NCBI GenBank assembly: GCA_020633075.1
Contig: JACKEI010000004.1
Coordinates: 124,001-188,000 of the forward strand
From: Sandaracinaceae bacterium
GTDB taxonomy: Bacteria > Myxococcota_A > Polyangia > Polyangiales > Houyiibacteriaceae
Length of the DNA stretch: 64,000 nucleotides
Direction of reading: 5' to 3'
Position 1 is the stretch's first letter; each line of letters begins with the position of its first letter. The translations under genes were made by a program, and so were the position numbers. The notes beneath the pieces were generated by a model. It was not told where the DNA came from, did no database searches, and saw nothing but the letters and a program-made list of their open reading frames with translations. Positions 17,709 through 26,868 of this stretch are shown piece after piece.

Positions 17709-18872
17709 TCAGGGACCGCCGCAGCCGCCGCAGTCCCAGATGCCGTCGCCCGCACAGTACATGCACAGCGGCTCACCGAAGTACTCGCAGGCCGGCCGGC
17801 AGCTCCCGCTCAGGCAGCGGGAGGTGCCGCAGTTGCCGCTGCCGCAGGTGTTGCCGTCGGCGGCGCGCACGCAGCTGCCCGTGCCACTGCACACGCCCGT
17901 GTTGCAGGACGCCGCGGTGCCCGAGCAGTAGTTGTTGGGGTCCGTGTTGGCGGGCACCGCGCGGCAGCCGCCGCTGCCGTTGCACATACCGTCGTTGGAG
18001 CACGTCGCCGGAGTGCAGGCGTTGTTGGGGTCCGTGCCCGCCGCCACGGGGCGGCAGCCGCCCGCGCCGTTGCAGGTGCCGTCGTTGCTGCAGCCGCTGG
18101 GCGCGCAGGTGTTGTGCGGGTCGCTGCCGCTGCTCACAAAGGCGCAGATGCTCAAGCTGCCGGGCAGGTTGCAGGCGCTGCAGCCTCCGCACGCGGCGGA
18201 GTTGCAGCAGTAGCCGTCCACGCAGCCGGTGTTGCCCGCGCACATGCTGTCGCGCGTGCAGGTGTTTGCCGCGCCCGCGGCCAGGTCCGTGACGCAGTTG
18301 CCGGCCAGCGAGCAGTGCCCCGAGGCCTTGCACGCGCTCGCCTCGTTGACGGTCGTGCACGCGTCGAAGCACTTGCGCGCGCCCGTGTCGCAGCGGTACT
18401 GGCCCGCGCACTCGCTGTCCGTGTCGCAGCAGTCCTGGCCCTGCGTGCAACAGATCCCGTCGGGGTCGCAGTACCCCGACAGGCACTGGTCCGAGCCGCC
18501 GCAGTCCTGGGCGTTGGGCCGCTGGGGCTCGCAGGTGCCTGCTCCGCTGCAGTACTCGAGCGCGCCACACTGCGCGCCCGTCACGCACTCGGGGGCGCCC
18601 TGGTCGGGGCCCGCGTCGGAGGGGCCTTGGTCCGAGCCCTGGTCTGCGGCGCCCTGATCGGGGTCGTGGCCGGCGTCGTCTTGGCCGGCGTCCACCTGAG
18701 CGTCGGGGGTCTCGGCGTCGCCACCGCCATCCAGGTGGCCACCGTCGGCGTGCTGCGCGTCCACGGACTGGTCCAGAGCGACCGAGAAGCCGTCGAAGTT
18801 GGTGCAGGCGGGCGTGCCGAGGCCCAGCGCGAGGGCCAGCCAGAGCGGCAGGTGTGAGCGTGGCGTCAGCAT
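17709..18872 (-). CDS. Cys-rich lipoprotein
   Basis: 387 residues. A signal peptide ends in LGTPAC with lipidation Cys at 23. An Asp/Gly/Ala-rich spacer (DAGQDDAGHDPDQGAADQGS-like) follows, then a Cys-rich region from about residue 95 to the end, with units such as GYCCNSAACGGCSACNLPG and three near-identical GTDPNNxCxxxTCSNDGxCNGxGGCR repeats. These resemble Cys-rich repeats common in myxobacterial surface proteins, including the FG-GAP protein at 8636-13228. No catalytic motif is visible. It starts 3 bp after the stop of the upstream TPR protein gene, so the two are one operon. Confidence 0.8.
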   Translation of the reverse strand: MLTPRSHLPLWLALALGLGTPACTNFDGFSVALDQSVDAQHADGGHLDGGGDAETPDAQVDAGQDDAGHDPDQGAADQGSDQGPSDAGPDQGAPECVTGAQCGALEYCSGAGTCEPQRPNAQDCGGSDQCLSGYCDPDGICCTQGQDCCDTDSECAGQYRCDTGARKCFDACTTVNEASACKASGHCSLAGNCVTDLAAGAANTCTRDSMCAGNTGCVDGYCCNSAACGGCSACNLPGSLSICAFVSSGSDPHNTCAPSGCSNDGTCNGAGGCRPVAAGTDPNNACTPATCSNDGMCNGSGGCRAVPANTDPNNYCSGTAASCNTGVCSGTGSCVRAADGNTCGSGNCGTSRCLSGSCRPACEYFGEPLCMYCAGDGIWDCGGCGGP

Positions 18873-18875
18873 GAG

Positions 18876-19805
18876 TCAGAAGCTCCCCGTCACGCGCAGG
18901 TAGACCCCTTGGCGCGTGACATCCAGCGTGGCGGTCGTGTCGGGCTCGCTCTCTTGGGGGTCGGCGTTCGGGTCGTCGGCGTGACGGCCCCGGCCCAGCA
19001 GCGCCAGGGTCACGCCCAGGGCGGCGCTCACGCCGGCCCCTGCCACCATGGCTCCGGCGGCGCGTGAGAGGCGCGGGCCACGAGCGATGTCGTCGGCCCG
19101 GTCGGGTGGGCACTGGTCGCCGCTGGGCCCGCACACGGCCCGGAGGTCACGGTGAACGGCGCGCGCGCGCAGGTGCAACACCAGGGACGTGATGCCCGTG
19201 GCCACGCCCGCCCCCGCCACGCCCACGCCCGCGTAGAGGAGGCCGCGCGAGGCGCCTCCGGATGTGTCTCCTGCCGTGTCTTCTTCCGCGCCTTCCTGCG
19301 CAGCGCGCTCGGCCGCGTCTACCGTCGGGTCCGCGCCTTCCTCGCGCTGGCCAGCCGTGGCGGGCTCCGTGCTGGTGCGCTGCTGCTCCACCGCCAGTCG
19401 CGCGCGCAGCCCCGCCAGCCGGTCCTGGGACGTCATGTAGCCGCCCGCGGGCGGCCCGCTGTGCGCGGCGAAGTAAGCCTCCAGGCGCTCGATGGCCAGG
19501 GCCAGGTTGCCGGCCCGCTCGTAGGCGAGCGACGCGTTCGCCAGCAGGGTGGCGCGCTGCGAGAGGCGGTAGGCCTCGTCGAACTCCGCGGCCGACTCGG
19601 CGAAGCGTCCGTCGTCGAAGTACGAGGTCCCCGCGTGGAAGTGCGCCTGTGCGCGCTCGTCGTCACTCGGCTGCGCGGCTGCGCGCAGAGGTGCGGTTGC
19701 CGTGATGGTGAGCGAGCCCAGCGTGGCCAGCGCACAGACGAGCGCGGCGCGCGCCGTAGCGGCGGCCACCGGGGCCGAGGGACTGAGAGGTGGGCGGGTG
19801 CGCAT
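18876..19805 (-). CDS. Exported TPR-like protein with C-terminal membrane segments
   Basis: 309 residues. A signal peptide (about 15-45) is followed by TPR-like repeats (about 48-115: AHFHAGTSYFDDGRFAESAAEFDEAYRLS, then LANASLAYERAGNLALAIERLE). A charged linker follows, then two hydrophobic segments (about 187-207 and 245-265). This layout (SP, TPR pair, two TM) is frequent in myxobacterial envelope proteins of unknown role. ATG 19805 was chosen because it directly precedes the signal peptide. The gene is followed immediately by the Cys-rich lipoprotein gene. Confidence 0.72.
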   Translation of the reverse strand: MRTRPPLSPSAPVAAATARAALVCALATLGSLTITATAPLRAAAQPSDDERAQAHFHAGTSYFDDGRFAESAAEFDEAYRLSQRATLLANASLAYERAGNLALAIERLEAYFAAHSGPPAGGYMTSQDRLAGLRARLAVEQQRTSTEPATAGQREEGADPTVDAAERAAQEGAEEDTAGDTSGGASRGLLYAGVGVAGAGVATGITSLVLHLRARAVHRDLRAVCGPSGDQCPPDRADDIARGPRLSRAAGAMVAGAGVSAALGVTLALLGRGRHADDPNADPQESEPDTTATLDVTRQGVYLRVTGSF

Positions 19806-19897
19806 GGGGGGGCTCCGGTTCGAGACGGACGAGACGTGCGGGACGCGGACGAAGGCGCCGTGCGGGGCCGGGCGTGGGCTCCGGCCCCGGAGGCGCA

Positions 19898-21124
19898 CTA
19901 GCGGCCTCGACCGCGACCGCGGGGGGCCGGTGTGGCGCGCCCGGCAGGTGCGCCGCGCGGCATGGTGAAGGCGGGGTTGGCGGCGCGCGCGGGCAGCGCG
20001 CTCAGCACGGGCGCCGTGACCGAGCCGGTGAGGGCGCGGCCCGCGATGGTGGCGCGCACGAGCGCGGGGTCGAAGACCGCGGGCATCGCGGCGGGGTTGA
20101 AGCCGATGGACGCCATCACGCTGGCGCGGCCCGCGGGCAGCTGGGCCTCGACGGCGTGGCGCCCCACGTAGCCGTTCTGCACGGTGAAGCGGAACTCGCG
20201 CGTCACGACGCGTGTGCCGGCCGAGCCGACGCGCATCTCGCAGGTCCAGTTGCCGTCCATGGAGCTGCCCGCAGACGGCGGCGAGCTCGAGCCCTGCACG
20301 GCGATGGGCATGCGCGCCGAGAAGCGGTAGAGGCGCGTGGTCAGGGTCTCGACGCCGTCCTCGTGGACGTTTCCGTCCAACCACACGCGGTTGCGGGAGT
20401 TCTGCTCGAAGGGCGAGTAGAGCGTGCCGTTGTAGAGGGCCCACTCCCCTTCGCCGACCTTGCAGCGGAAGGACGTGTCGCTCGGCACGCTGCCGCCGTT
20501 GGACGAGTCCACGTACGTGAACATGATCTCGGTCGCGATGTACTGGTGCAGGAAGGCGGCGCCGTAGAACGAGTCCAGGCGCAGGCCGCGGTGCTCGATG
20601 TGGATGGCGCGGTCGCCGTCGTTGCGGTCCCACCACGAGTACGCGTAGACGGGGAACTCACCGCGGTACACCTCCGTGCGCGCGTCGGTGGCGTCGTTCA
20701 CCAGGGCCAGCACCACGTTGACGGGGGCGTTGGTGCGGATGGACGCGTTCAAGACGTTGCTGGTCTCGCACTCGCGCAGCGTGCGCAGGCGGTCCTGCTC
20801 CTCACCGGAGTAGATCACGGCGTTGGTCTCGCAGCTGCCAGACGCGAGCACCGCGCCGCCCTGCTCCAGGCTCAGCAGGTAGGGGCCCGGCTGGTCCGTG
20901 TCGAGGGTGGCGTTGAGGATCAGGCGGGACTGCCCTGCCCCCGCTCCGCCGTCGTAGTTGGTGGAGTTCTCGAGGCGCATGCCCACGCCGAAGCCGAAGT
21001 TGACGGCCGGCGCCTGAGCGCTCGCGGAGGCGGCGGAGGCGGCCACCAGGCTCACGAGCGCGAGGGCGCGCAGCCGGCGCGAGCGGCGCGCGAGGGGGAG
21101 GGACGAGGTGCGGGGTTGGGTCAC
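19898..21124 (-). CDS. Secreted hypothetical protein
   Basis: 408 residues with an Ala-rich signal peptide cleaved near ASAQA (about residue 36). The mature part is beta-rich with alternating hydrophobic strands and several Cys, and includes an aromatic segment YAYSWWDRNDGDRAIHIEHR and a C-terminal Arg/Gly/Pro tail. No family is recognised. GTG 21124 was chosen because GAAGGA lies eight bases upstream and the signal peptide follows at normal distance. It lies 92 bp upstream of the TPR/Cys-rich pair on the same strand and may belong to the same surface-protein group. Confidence 0.65.
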   Translation of the reverse strand: MTQPRTSSLPLARRSRRLRALALVSLVAASAASASAQAPAVNFGFGVGMRLENSTNYDGGAGAGQSRLILNATLDTDQPGPYLLSLEQGGAVLASGSCETNAVIYSGEEQDRLRTLRECETSNVLNASIRTNAPVNVVLALVNDATDARTEVYRGEFPVYAYSWWDRNDGDRAIHIEHRGLRLDSFYGAAFLHQYIATEIMFTYVDSSNGGSVPSDTSFRCKVGEGEWALYNGTLYSPFEQNSRNRVWLDGNVHEDGVETLTTRLYRFSARMPIAVQGSSSPPSAGSSMDGNWTCEMRVGSAGTRVVTREFRFTVQNGYVGRHAVEAQLPAGRASVMASIGFNPAAMPAVFDPALVRATIAGRALTGSVTAPVLSALPARAANPAFTMPRGAPAGRATPAPRGRGRGR

Positions 21125-21304
21125 GGTGGTGTTCCTTCGTTGTCGACGTGGCGTCGAAGCGAGAGGTAGGTGGCCGCCCGACACGCGGCTCGTGTCGGCT
21201 CGCCGAACTTTCTGCTCGGCGTGTGTCCCGGCGTGCTCGGACCCGGCCCGGCTCTGGGCCCGGTCGCGCTCCCACGCGCCGCGCCACGCAGCGGGGCCGA
21301 GGCA

Positions 21305-21342
21305 GCCGCTAGCGCTCGGGGCGGCCGCTAGCGCTCAGGGCG
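21305..21342. repeat. 19-bp tandem duplication across a stop codon
   Basis: Two 19-bp units beginning GCCGCTAGCGCTC, differing at one base, lie at 21305-21323 and 21324-21342. The second unit contains the stop codon of the heparinase-like gene; the first lies just beyond it. Confidence 0.8.
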
Positions 21343-23811
21343 GCCGCTCCCGACCCTGCGCGCGCGCCGGCGACGCTGACGCCAAGCGAGCCCCACGAGC
21401 CCCGCGACCACCGCCAAGGCGTTGGGACCTTCCCTTCCGTCCCCGTGCCCGCGCCCCTGCGCGCTGACGAGCGAGCAGCCGCCCCCGCCGCCGCCGCCAC
21501 CCATGCCGCCGTCCCTGCCTCCGCCCACGCCGCCGTCTCCCGGTGGGGGCGGCGGCGGGGGCGTGCCCCGCGGCGGCTGCGTCGAGTCCTCCGTCGCGCC
21601 GCAGTCGTCACCGAGCGCGAACACCAGCGGCGGGGAGGCAAAGCCGTCGCCGGCCGCAACCAGGGTGAGGTCGCAGCGGTCCCCGTTGGCAGTGCCCACC
21701 ACGCGCACGTTCGGGCCCGCCGGGGGGTTCAGGACCACGTGCGTGCTGGGCGTCGCGGGCGCGCTGTACGCGCTCACCGCGCTCCCGTCCACGCTGAGGG
21801 TCACCAGGTAGGGCCGCGTCTCGCGCGCGATGCGCAGGGTGCGGCGCGCGCCCTCGCTGTCGACGTCGATGGACGCGGGTGTGCCGCCCGTGGCGTCGGC
21901 GTCGAGCGCGTGCACCGCAAAGGGGTTGGGGCCGGCCACCTCGGCCACCAGCTCCGACGCCGGGAAGCGGCCCGCGCGGCACGACCCCCGTGGTCCGTCG
22001 CAGTCACCCACGGGCACGCTGGCCACGCTCGTGCTGGCGTCCCCCACCACGCGCCGCAGCAGCAGCGTGGACCCGCCCGCCGCCGTGCTCGCGCTCGCGC
22101 CGCTCTCGCTCCAGCTGTCGAGCGCCCGGAAGCGCAGCAGCAGCGGGCTGGGCGTGCTCGCGTACGCGCCCGTGGTGGCCACGCGATCCACCACGAGCGT
22201 CGTCGCGCCCGTGTCGCCGGGGAGCAGCAGCACGTCGCGCACGCTGGCGCTCAGGATGGGCGAGGGCACGTCGCGGAAGCGGAACTGCCCGGTGTAGTCA
22301 CAGCGCGTGGCGTGCACGCCGGACGCGGTGGAGCGCGCGAAGAGGAAGCGTGTCGCTTGGTTGGCGGGGACCTGCTCGCCGCCCCACCACTCGCCGAACG
22401 CTCCCTGGCTGGGCTGGTAGTTGTCGTTGAAGTGGGGCTGCAGCATGGTCGGCGCGTTGCCCGTCAGCGTGGAGAGCGAGCCATAGGGACCGGGGTCGAC
22501 CAGCAAGTCGTCGGCGCCGCGCGAGACCACCAGGTTGCCCGCGTTCTGGTGCTGGTGGTCCACGATGCTGCCGCGACACTGGCTCACCGCCCAGGTCGCG
22601 CCGGGGTCGTGGGCCGTCCGTGCGTAGTAGTTGCCCGCGCCCGCCGCCAGGTAGCCCGTGGGCAAGGTCGCGCGTTCCACCGGACTCGCGCTACCCGGCT
22701 GGGCTGCCGCGAGCGCCTCGTAGAAGAGCATGAAGTCGCGCGCCGCCGGCAAGTCCAAGCGCGCCAGCTCCCCGCGTGCCTCCGCGCGCACCGCGTCCGC
22801 CACGTGACCCGCGATGACGCCGTTCAGCACCAGCGCGCTCGCCGCCAGGTAGGGCGCGTCGTCCCCGGTGTCCCCACCGACGAACATGCGATCGTCGGGC
22901 GTCAGGCCGTGCACGTAGCGCTCCAGCACCTGCGCCAGGTAGTCCGCCATGAAGGGCACGGCCTCGCCCTGCTCCACCATCGCGCGACCAGCCAGCGCGT
23001 AGGACGCCACGCTCAGGGGGCCGTACTGCCAGCCCTCGAGCCAGTCGCCGCCACCGAGCGGGCCCCGCGGCGCGACGCCGCCCGCCATGACCTCGCCCCA
23101 CATCTCGTCGCGGACATAGGCGTAGAGGGCGCTGCCCGTGCCCGCGCTGGCTGCGTTCATCTCGTCCGCGTGTCCGATGGCGATCAGCGTCAGCGCCAGC
23201 AGGTGACCGGCGTGGTAGTTCGCGCCCGGCTGCGCGCGCTGGTAGGTGTCGGGCTGCTGGTGAAACGCCACCCACTGCGCGAAGCGCGTGCGTGCCTTCT
23301 GACGCTCGGCGGCGGAGAGGGCGTCGTGCAACCAGTCGTAGCCCAGCGCCGCGAACACGCCGTGCGTGCGCATGGAGTAGCCCGTGTCCTGCGACACGAT
23401 GCCCACGCCGCCGTTGTAGGCGGGGCCGAGTCCGTCGCCCACCGTGCTCCGGTCGTCGAAGAGCGCGTTCAAGTACACCTTGGCGGCGTCCGTGTGTGCC
23501 GCCGACTCCGTGATGGCGCGCGCGACCAGGCACGCGCTGAGCGCTTCCACCCAGCGAAAGCCCTGGTACTGCCCGTCGGCGTAGTCCTCGGGGTTCGCGA
23601 TGGCGTCGTCACAGCGCGCGATGGAGCGCGCGGCGGGCGACGCCGGGTCGCTGCGCTGGGCGCGCCAGGCGGTCACCATGTCCGCGTTCAAGAGCGCGCG
23701 CGGGTGCGGGCCCGTGGGCTGCGCGAGGGCGGGCTGCGCGCTCAGCAGGCTCGTGAGCGCAAGACAGGAGAGAGAGACGATCGAGACGGCGGTCCCGCGC
23801 TTGGAGGTCAT
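21328..23811 (-). CDS. Heparinase II/III-like polysaccharide lyase with MYXO-CTERM-type tail
   Basis: 827 residues. A signal peptide (about 8-32) is followed by an all-helical toroid-type domain (about 40-370) and a beta-rich domain. The segment CRGSIVDHQHQNAGNLVVSR (about 410-430), with its His pair and DPGPYGS, matches the heparinase II/III core. The family cleaves glycosaminoglycans or alginate-like polymers by beta-elimination. The C-terminus is a Pro/Gly/Asp linker, then GGGCS, a hydrophobic stretch (ALAVVAGLVGLAW) and RQRRRRARR, a MYXO-CTERM-type sorting signal. ATG 23811 was chosen; GTG 23817 is also possible. It is likely a surface-bound polysaccharide-degrading enzyme for predation or matrix turnover (inference). 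Confidence 0.75.
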   Translation of the reverse strand: MTSKRGTAVSIVSLSCLALTSLLSAQPALAQPTGPHPRALLNADMVTAWRAQRSDPASPAARSIARCDDAIANPEDYADGQYQGFRWVEALSACLVARAITESAAHTDAAKVYLNALFDDRSTVGDGLGPAYNGGVGIVSQDTGYSMRTHGVFAALGYDWLHDALSAAERQKARTRFAQWVAFHQQPDTYQRAQPGANYHAGHLLALTLIAIGHADEMNAASAGTGSALYAYVRDEMWGEVMAGGVAPRGPLGGGDWLEGWQYGPLSVASYALAGRAMVEQGEAVPFMADYLAQVLERYVHGLTPDDRMFVGGDTGDDAPYLAASALVLNGVIAGHVADAVRAEARGELARLDLPAARDFMLFYEALAAAQPGSASPVERATLPTGYLAAGAGNYYARTAHDPGATWAVSQCRGSIVDHQHQNAGNLVVSRGADDLLVDPGPYGSLSTLTGNAPTMLQPHFNDNYQPSQGAFGEWWGGEQVPANQATRFLFARSTASGVHATRCDYTGQFRFRDVPSPILSASVRDVLLLPGDTGATTLVVDRVATTGAYASTPSPLLLRFRALDSWSESGASASTAAGGSTLLLRRVVGDASTSVASVPVGDCDGPRGSCRAGRFPASELVAEVAGPNPFAVHALDADATGGTPASIDVDSEGARRTLRIARETRPYLVTLSVDGSAVSAYSAPATPSTHVVLNPPAGPNVRVVGTANGDRCDLTLVAAGDGFASPPLVFALGDDCGATEDSTQPPRGTPPPPPPPGDGGVGGGRDGGMGGGGGGGGCSLVSAQGRGHGDGREGPNALAVVAGLVGLAWRQRRRRARRVGSGRPER

Positions 23812-23923
23812 GAACACCCGCTTTGTGAGAGTCAGCTACGGGTGAGTGGCCAGCTCGGGGGTGGTTCGTGATCGGGTGAATGGGAGTGGTCGCGGGTCCG
23901 GCGGGTGCGCTATGACGTGAGTC

Positions 23924-24547
23924 GTGCGCGCACGGGTCGCTCTTGTTGCAGGTCTGGTGGTGGCCACGCTCGCCGCCCTTGGTTGCGGCCCACCGCCGCC
24001 CGCGCGCGCGGGCGACGTGCGCGCTCGCGTGGAGGGGCACGTGCGCAACGCCACGTGGGTGGAGTACGTCCACGAGGGGCCGGCGTACTGCCTCGGGGAC
24101 TGCGGGGCGTGCGTGGACGCAGCGCGCGACGGCGTGCTGGTGCGTTCGGGGTGGGTCGTTCCCGCCTGCGACGCGGGCGAGGTCTTCGGGCTGACGCTGA
24201 GCGCGCGCGGGCGCGAGCACTTCGCGTCGTCCACGTCCGTGGAGCTCGTCGCCGGTGGCGAGCTGCTCGACCTGGTCGTGACCGAAGAGCAGCTCGAGAC
24301 CGAAGCGCCCGAGCTGCCGCACGCCTCGCTGCGCGCGTCCTATCGTCAGCACATCACCGACGCCGGCCGCGCGCTGTTCGCGGATCTGGGCTGCGCTGCG
24401 CCAAGCCCGCCGGAGGTGTGTCAGCGCCTCGCGGACGTCCGGTCGATGGACTTCTACGCCAGCTACCACGGCGGACCGGCCGGCTGGTCCGTCGTGCGCG
24501 CCGACGAGGGCGCTGGTCACGCCGCGGGCGGGCTGCACTGGAACTGA
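23924..24547 (+). CDS. Hypothetical lipoprotein
   Basis: 207 residues with a lipoprotein signal peptide ending LAALGC (Cys 21). The mature part has about five further Cys, including CLGDCGAC near 55-63, and no recognised domain. It is one of few plus-strand genes in this stretch and ends 12 bp before the convergent RCC1 gene. The start is GTG 23924. Function is unknown; the Cys pairs suggest an exported disulfide-bonded fold. Confidence 0.65.
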   Translation: MRARVALVAGLVVATLAALGCGPPPPARAGDVRARVEGHVRNATWVEYVHEGPAYCLGDCGACVDAARDGVLVRSGWVVPACDAGEVFGLTLSARGREHFASSTSVELVAGGELLDLVVTEEQLETEAPELPHASLRASYRQHITDAGRALFADLGCAAPSPPEVCQRLADVRSMDFYASYHGGPAGWSVVRADEGAGHAAGGLHWN

Positions 24548-24559
24548 GGGCCGAGCCCC

Positions 24560-25861
24560 TCAGCCATCGAGGCACACGGCCTGCGGTCCAGGCCCGCTGC
24601 GTCCCGCGGTCTGTCCCACCGAGTCGTCGCCGAAGCACACCACCACGGAGTCCACCGCGCGAATGGCGCAGGTGAAGTCGGGCCCCGCGCGCACCTCGCG
24701 GTAGCTCACGCCTGGGGTGACCTCGGTGGGGGCGTCCGCGCTCACGGCCGTGAAGCCCAGCTTGCCGTACTCCCCGCTGCCCCAGCAGAAGAGGCGCCCC
24801 CCGCCGCGCAGCGCGCACACGTGATCGAAGCCCACGCTCACGCTCTCGTAGTCGCTGGCCGCGCCCACGCGCGTGGGCATCTCTACGAAGCCGACCGTGC
24901 CCGTCACCATGGTGGGCTCGTTGGTGCCCCAGCAGAACAGCTCGTCCGCCGTGCTGAGGGCGCAGCTCAGGCGACGCCCCGCGCTCACGCTGCGGAAGGT
25001 GGTGGGCGTCGGGACGGCCGTGAACACGTCGCGGTCCGGGCTGAGGGGGATGCCCAGCTCGCCCCCGGCGTTGGTGCCGGCGCAGCGCAGCGCGCCCGCC
25101 GCGGTGACGCCGCAGGCGTGCTGCGTGTTCGCGGAGATCTGCGTGAAGCTCTCGGTGGGCAGCGCCGTCACGCTGCGCACCGCCGTGCCGACGGTGGCCG
25201 GCCCCAGCCCCAGCTGCCCGTACTCGTTGTCGCCCCACACGTCGTGGCCGCCCCCCGCGCGCGTGGCGTACGCGTTGCTGAAGCCGATCACCAGGTCGCT
25301 GACGCTTGCGCTGACGGTGACGGGGCGGCTGCTGCCTTGGCTGGTGCCGTCCGCGAGCGTGCCCGAGAAGTTGTCGCCGCAGCAGCGCAGCGCGCCGTCG
25401 CTGCGCGTCATGCAGGTGTTCTGCCCCCCCACGTAGAGCGCGGTGTAGGTGTCCAGGCCCACGGGCGCGACGGGGCGGGGCATGTCCTGGGTGTCCCCGT
25501 TGCACAGCTGTCCCGACACGCCGCCACCCCAGCAGCGCACGGCGCCGGCGCGCAGCGCGCAGGCGTGCCAGGTGCCCACACCCAGGCTGTCGGCGACCAG
25601 CGGGGTGGCGCAGCCCGTGCCGCCGTCCGCGGCCCCGCTGTCATCCCCGGCGTCCTGGTCCGCGTCCTGGCTGGCATCGCGCGCCCGGCCGCCGTCCGTG
25701 CCCATGCGCCCCACGACCACGGTCTGATCGCAGCCGACCGCGGAGAGGACACCCAGGCCGCACAGCGCGCAGAGCAGGTGGGCCCAGTGGCCGCAGCGCG
25801 CGTCGCGGATGCGTGTTGGCCGGCAGCGCGCGCCCTCGCTCGGACCTCTGTGGGGTCTCAT
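24560..25861 (-). CDS. RCC1-repeat lipoprotein (cassette B, gene 4)
   Basis: 433 residues. The N-terminus is long and Arg/Cys-rich, with a lipobox LSAVGC (Cys 44) after a hydrophobic core. An Asp/Gly/Ala spacer precedes RCC1-type repeats with HACALRxGxVRCWGxGxxGQL-like blades through to the C-terminus, many with a Cys pair per blade. It is the positional and domain counterpart of 13360-14673. The start ATG overlaps the stop of the upstream TM/TPR gene by ATGA, which gives translational coupling. The role is probably an exported propeller that senses or binds a ligand for the cassette (inference). Confidence 0.87.
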   Translation of the reverse strand: MRPHRGPSEGARCRPTRIRDARCGHWAHLLCALCGLGVLSAVGCDQTVVVGRMGTDGGRARDASQDADQDAGDDSGAADGGTGCATPLVADSLGVGTWHACALRAGAVRCWGGGVSGQLCNGDTQDMPRPVAPVGLDTYTALYVGGQNTCMTRSDGALRCCGDNFSGTLADGTSQGSSRPVTVSASVSDLVIGFSNAYATRAGGGHDVWGDNEYGQLGLGPATVGTAVRSVTALPTESFTQISANTQHACGVTAAGALRCAGTNAGGELGIPLSPDRDVFTAVPTPTTFRSVSAGRRLSCALSTADELFCWGTNEPTMVTGTVGFVEMPTRVGAASDYESVSVGFDHVCALRGGGRLFCWGSGEYGKLGFTAVSADAPTEVTPGVSYREVRAGPDFTCAIRAVDSVVVCFGDDSVGQTAGRSGPGPQAVCLDG

Positions 25862-26868
25862 GGCTCCACCTGGCAGGCGGCGCGAATGCGTGGGGCGCTG
25901 GGCGAGCGCGGGTAGCTCGTCAGGAAGCGCTCGGCCTCCAGCTGGCCAGCGTCCATGCGCCCCGCCCGACACAGGGCCAGCGCCCGACCGGCGAGGGCCT
26001 CCACGCGCAGCGCGCCGCGTGGATGCCGCGCGAGGGCGCGGTCGAAGAGGGTGAGCGCCTCCGCGGCGTGCCCGGCGCGCAGCTGCGCTTCGCCCGCCGC
26101 TACCAGCATGGACTCCTCCGACATGGGGTCGGCCGCTGCAGCGGGGTCCTCCGGCGGCGCGGTCGGCGCGACCACCACAGCGGGCTCCGGCGTCGTGAGC
26201 GGGGGCACGCTGGGCACCATTGTGTCTTGGGTGTCCTCGCTCGGGCGGGCCGCGCCCTCCCGCCGCAGCGCGGCGGGGCCGGGCGCGGAGCCAGGGGGCG
26301 TGGGGTCGGCGCCGTCTGGGCTCGCGGGCTCGTGACCCGCGCTGGCGTCTGTTGCGGCCGTGGGGTCCACGGCGTCCGGGGCGTCGGCGGGCGCCTCCAA
26401 CGCGGGAGTGGTCTCGCTCCCTTGCGCGGTGTCGGTCGGCTCGGGCTGCCCCGGCCGGGGGGCCAGCAGCGTCACGGCGGCGACCAGCGCGCCCGTGGCC
26501 ACCAGCGCGAGCAACACCTTGGTCCCCACGGGTGTCCCTGCGCCCAGCGCCGCCGGTGAAGCTGGCGCCGTGGGGGCAGCGGGGGCGGCAGGCGCTCCAG
26601 GGGCGGCAGGCGTTCCGGGTGCGGTGCCGGCAGGCGCAGCCGGTGTTCCGGGCGCCGCAGGCGCAGCGGGCGCGTCTGTGCCGAGGGGCGCGTCCGCGCC
26701 AGAGGGCTGGGGGGCGTCTAGCCCTGGTCCGGGCGCGCTCGGGGGCGCGGGCACGCCCAGCGCCTGGAACACGGCCAGCCGCCGCACGTCCAGCTCGGCC
26801 GCGGTGGGCTCGTCCAGCTCGGCTTCCAGCGCCAAGAGGGCGCGTGACTCATCGGAGAGGTCGCTCAT
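25858..26868 (-). CDS. TM protein with periplasmic TPR-like domain, putative anti-sigma (cassette B, gene 3)
   Basis: 336 residues. A short acidic N-terminus (SDESRALLALEAELDEPTAA) precedes a Pro/Ala/Gly repeat linker, one TM segment (about 116-135) and a further disordered Pro/Ala linker. The C-terminal TPR-like region (about 250-336) has LRAGHAAEALTLFDRALARH and ends FLTSYPRSP...RAAC. This is the same architecture and C-terminal YPRS signature as the cassette A protein (14670-15608). It overlaps both neighbours by ATGA. The position after a sigma gene and the single-span topology suggest an anti-sigma role; no known anti-sigma domain is seen. Confidence 0.7.
   Translation of the reverse strand: MSDLSDESRALLALEAELDEPTAAELDVRRLAVFQALGVPAPPSAPGPGLDAPQPSGADAPLGTDAPAAPAAPGTPAAPAGTAPGTPAAPGAPAAPAAPTAPASPAALGAGTPVGTKVLLALVATGALVAAVTLLAPRPGQPEPTDTAQGSETTPALEAPADAPDAVDPTAATDASAGHEPASPDGADPTPPGSAPGPAALRREGAARPSEDTQDTMVPSVPPLTTPEPAVVVAPTAPPEDPAAAADPMSEESMLVAAGEAQLRAGHAAEALTLFDRALARHPRGALRVEALAGRALALCRAGRMDAGQLEAERFLTSYPRSPSAPRIRAACQVEP

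Noticed and set aside
21445..23871. 808-codon frame antisense to the heparinase-like gene
   Set aside because: Composition is Arg/His/Val/Ala-rich without motifs, while the minus strand encodes a recognisable secreted enzyme.
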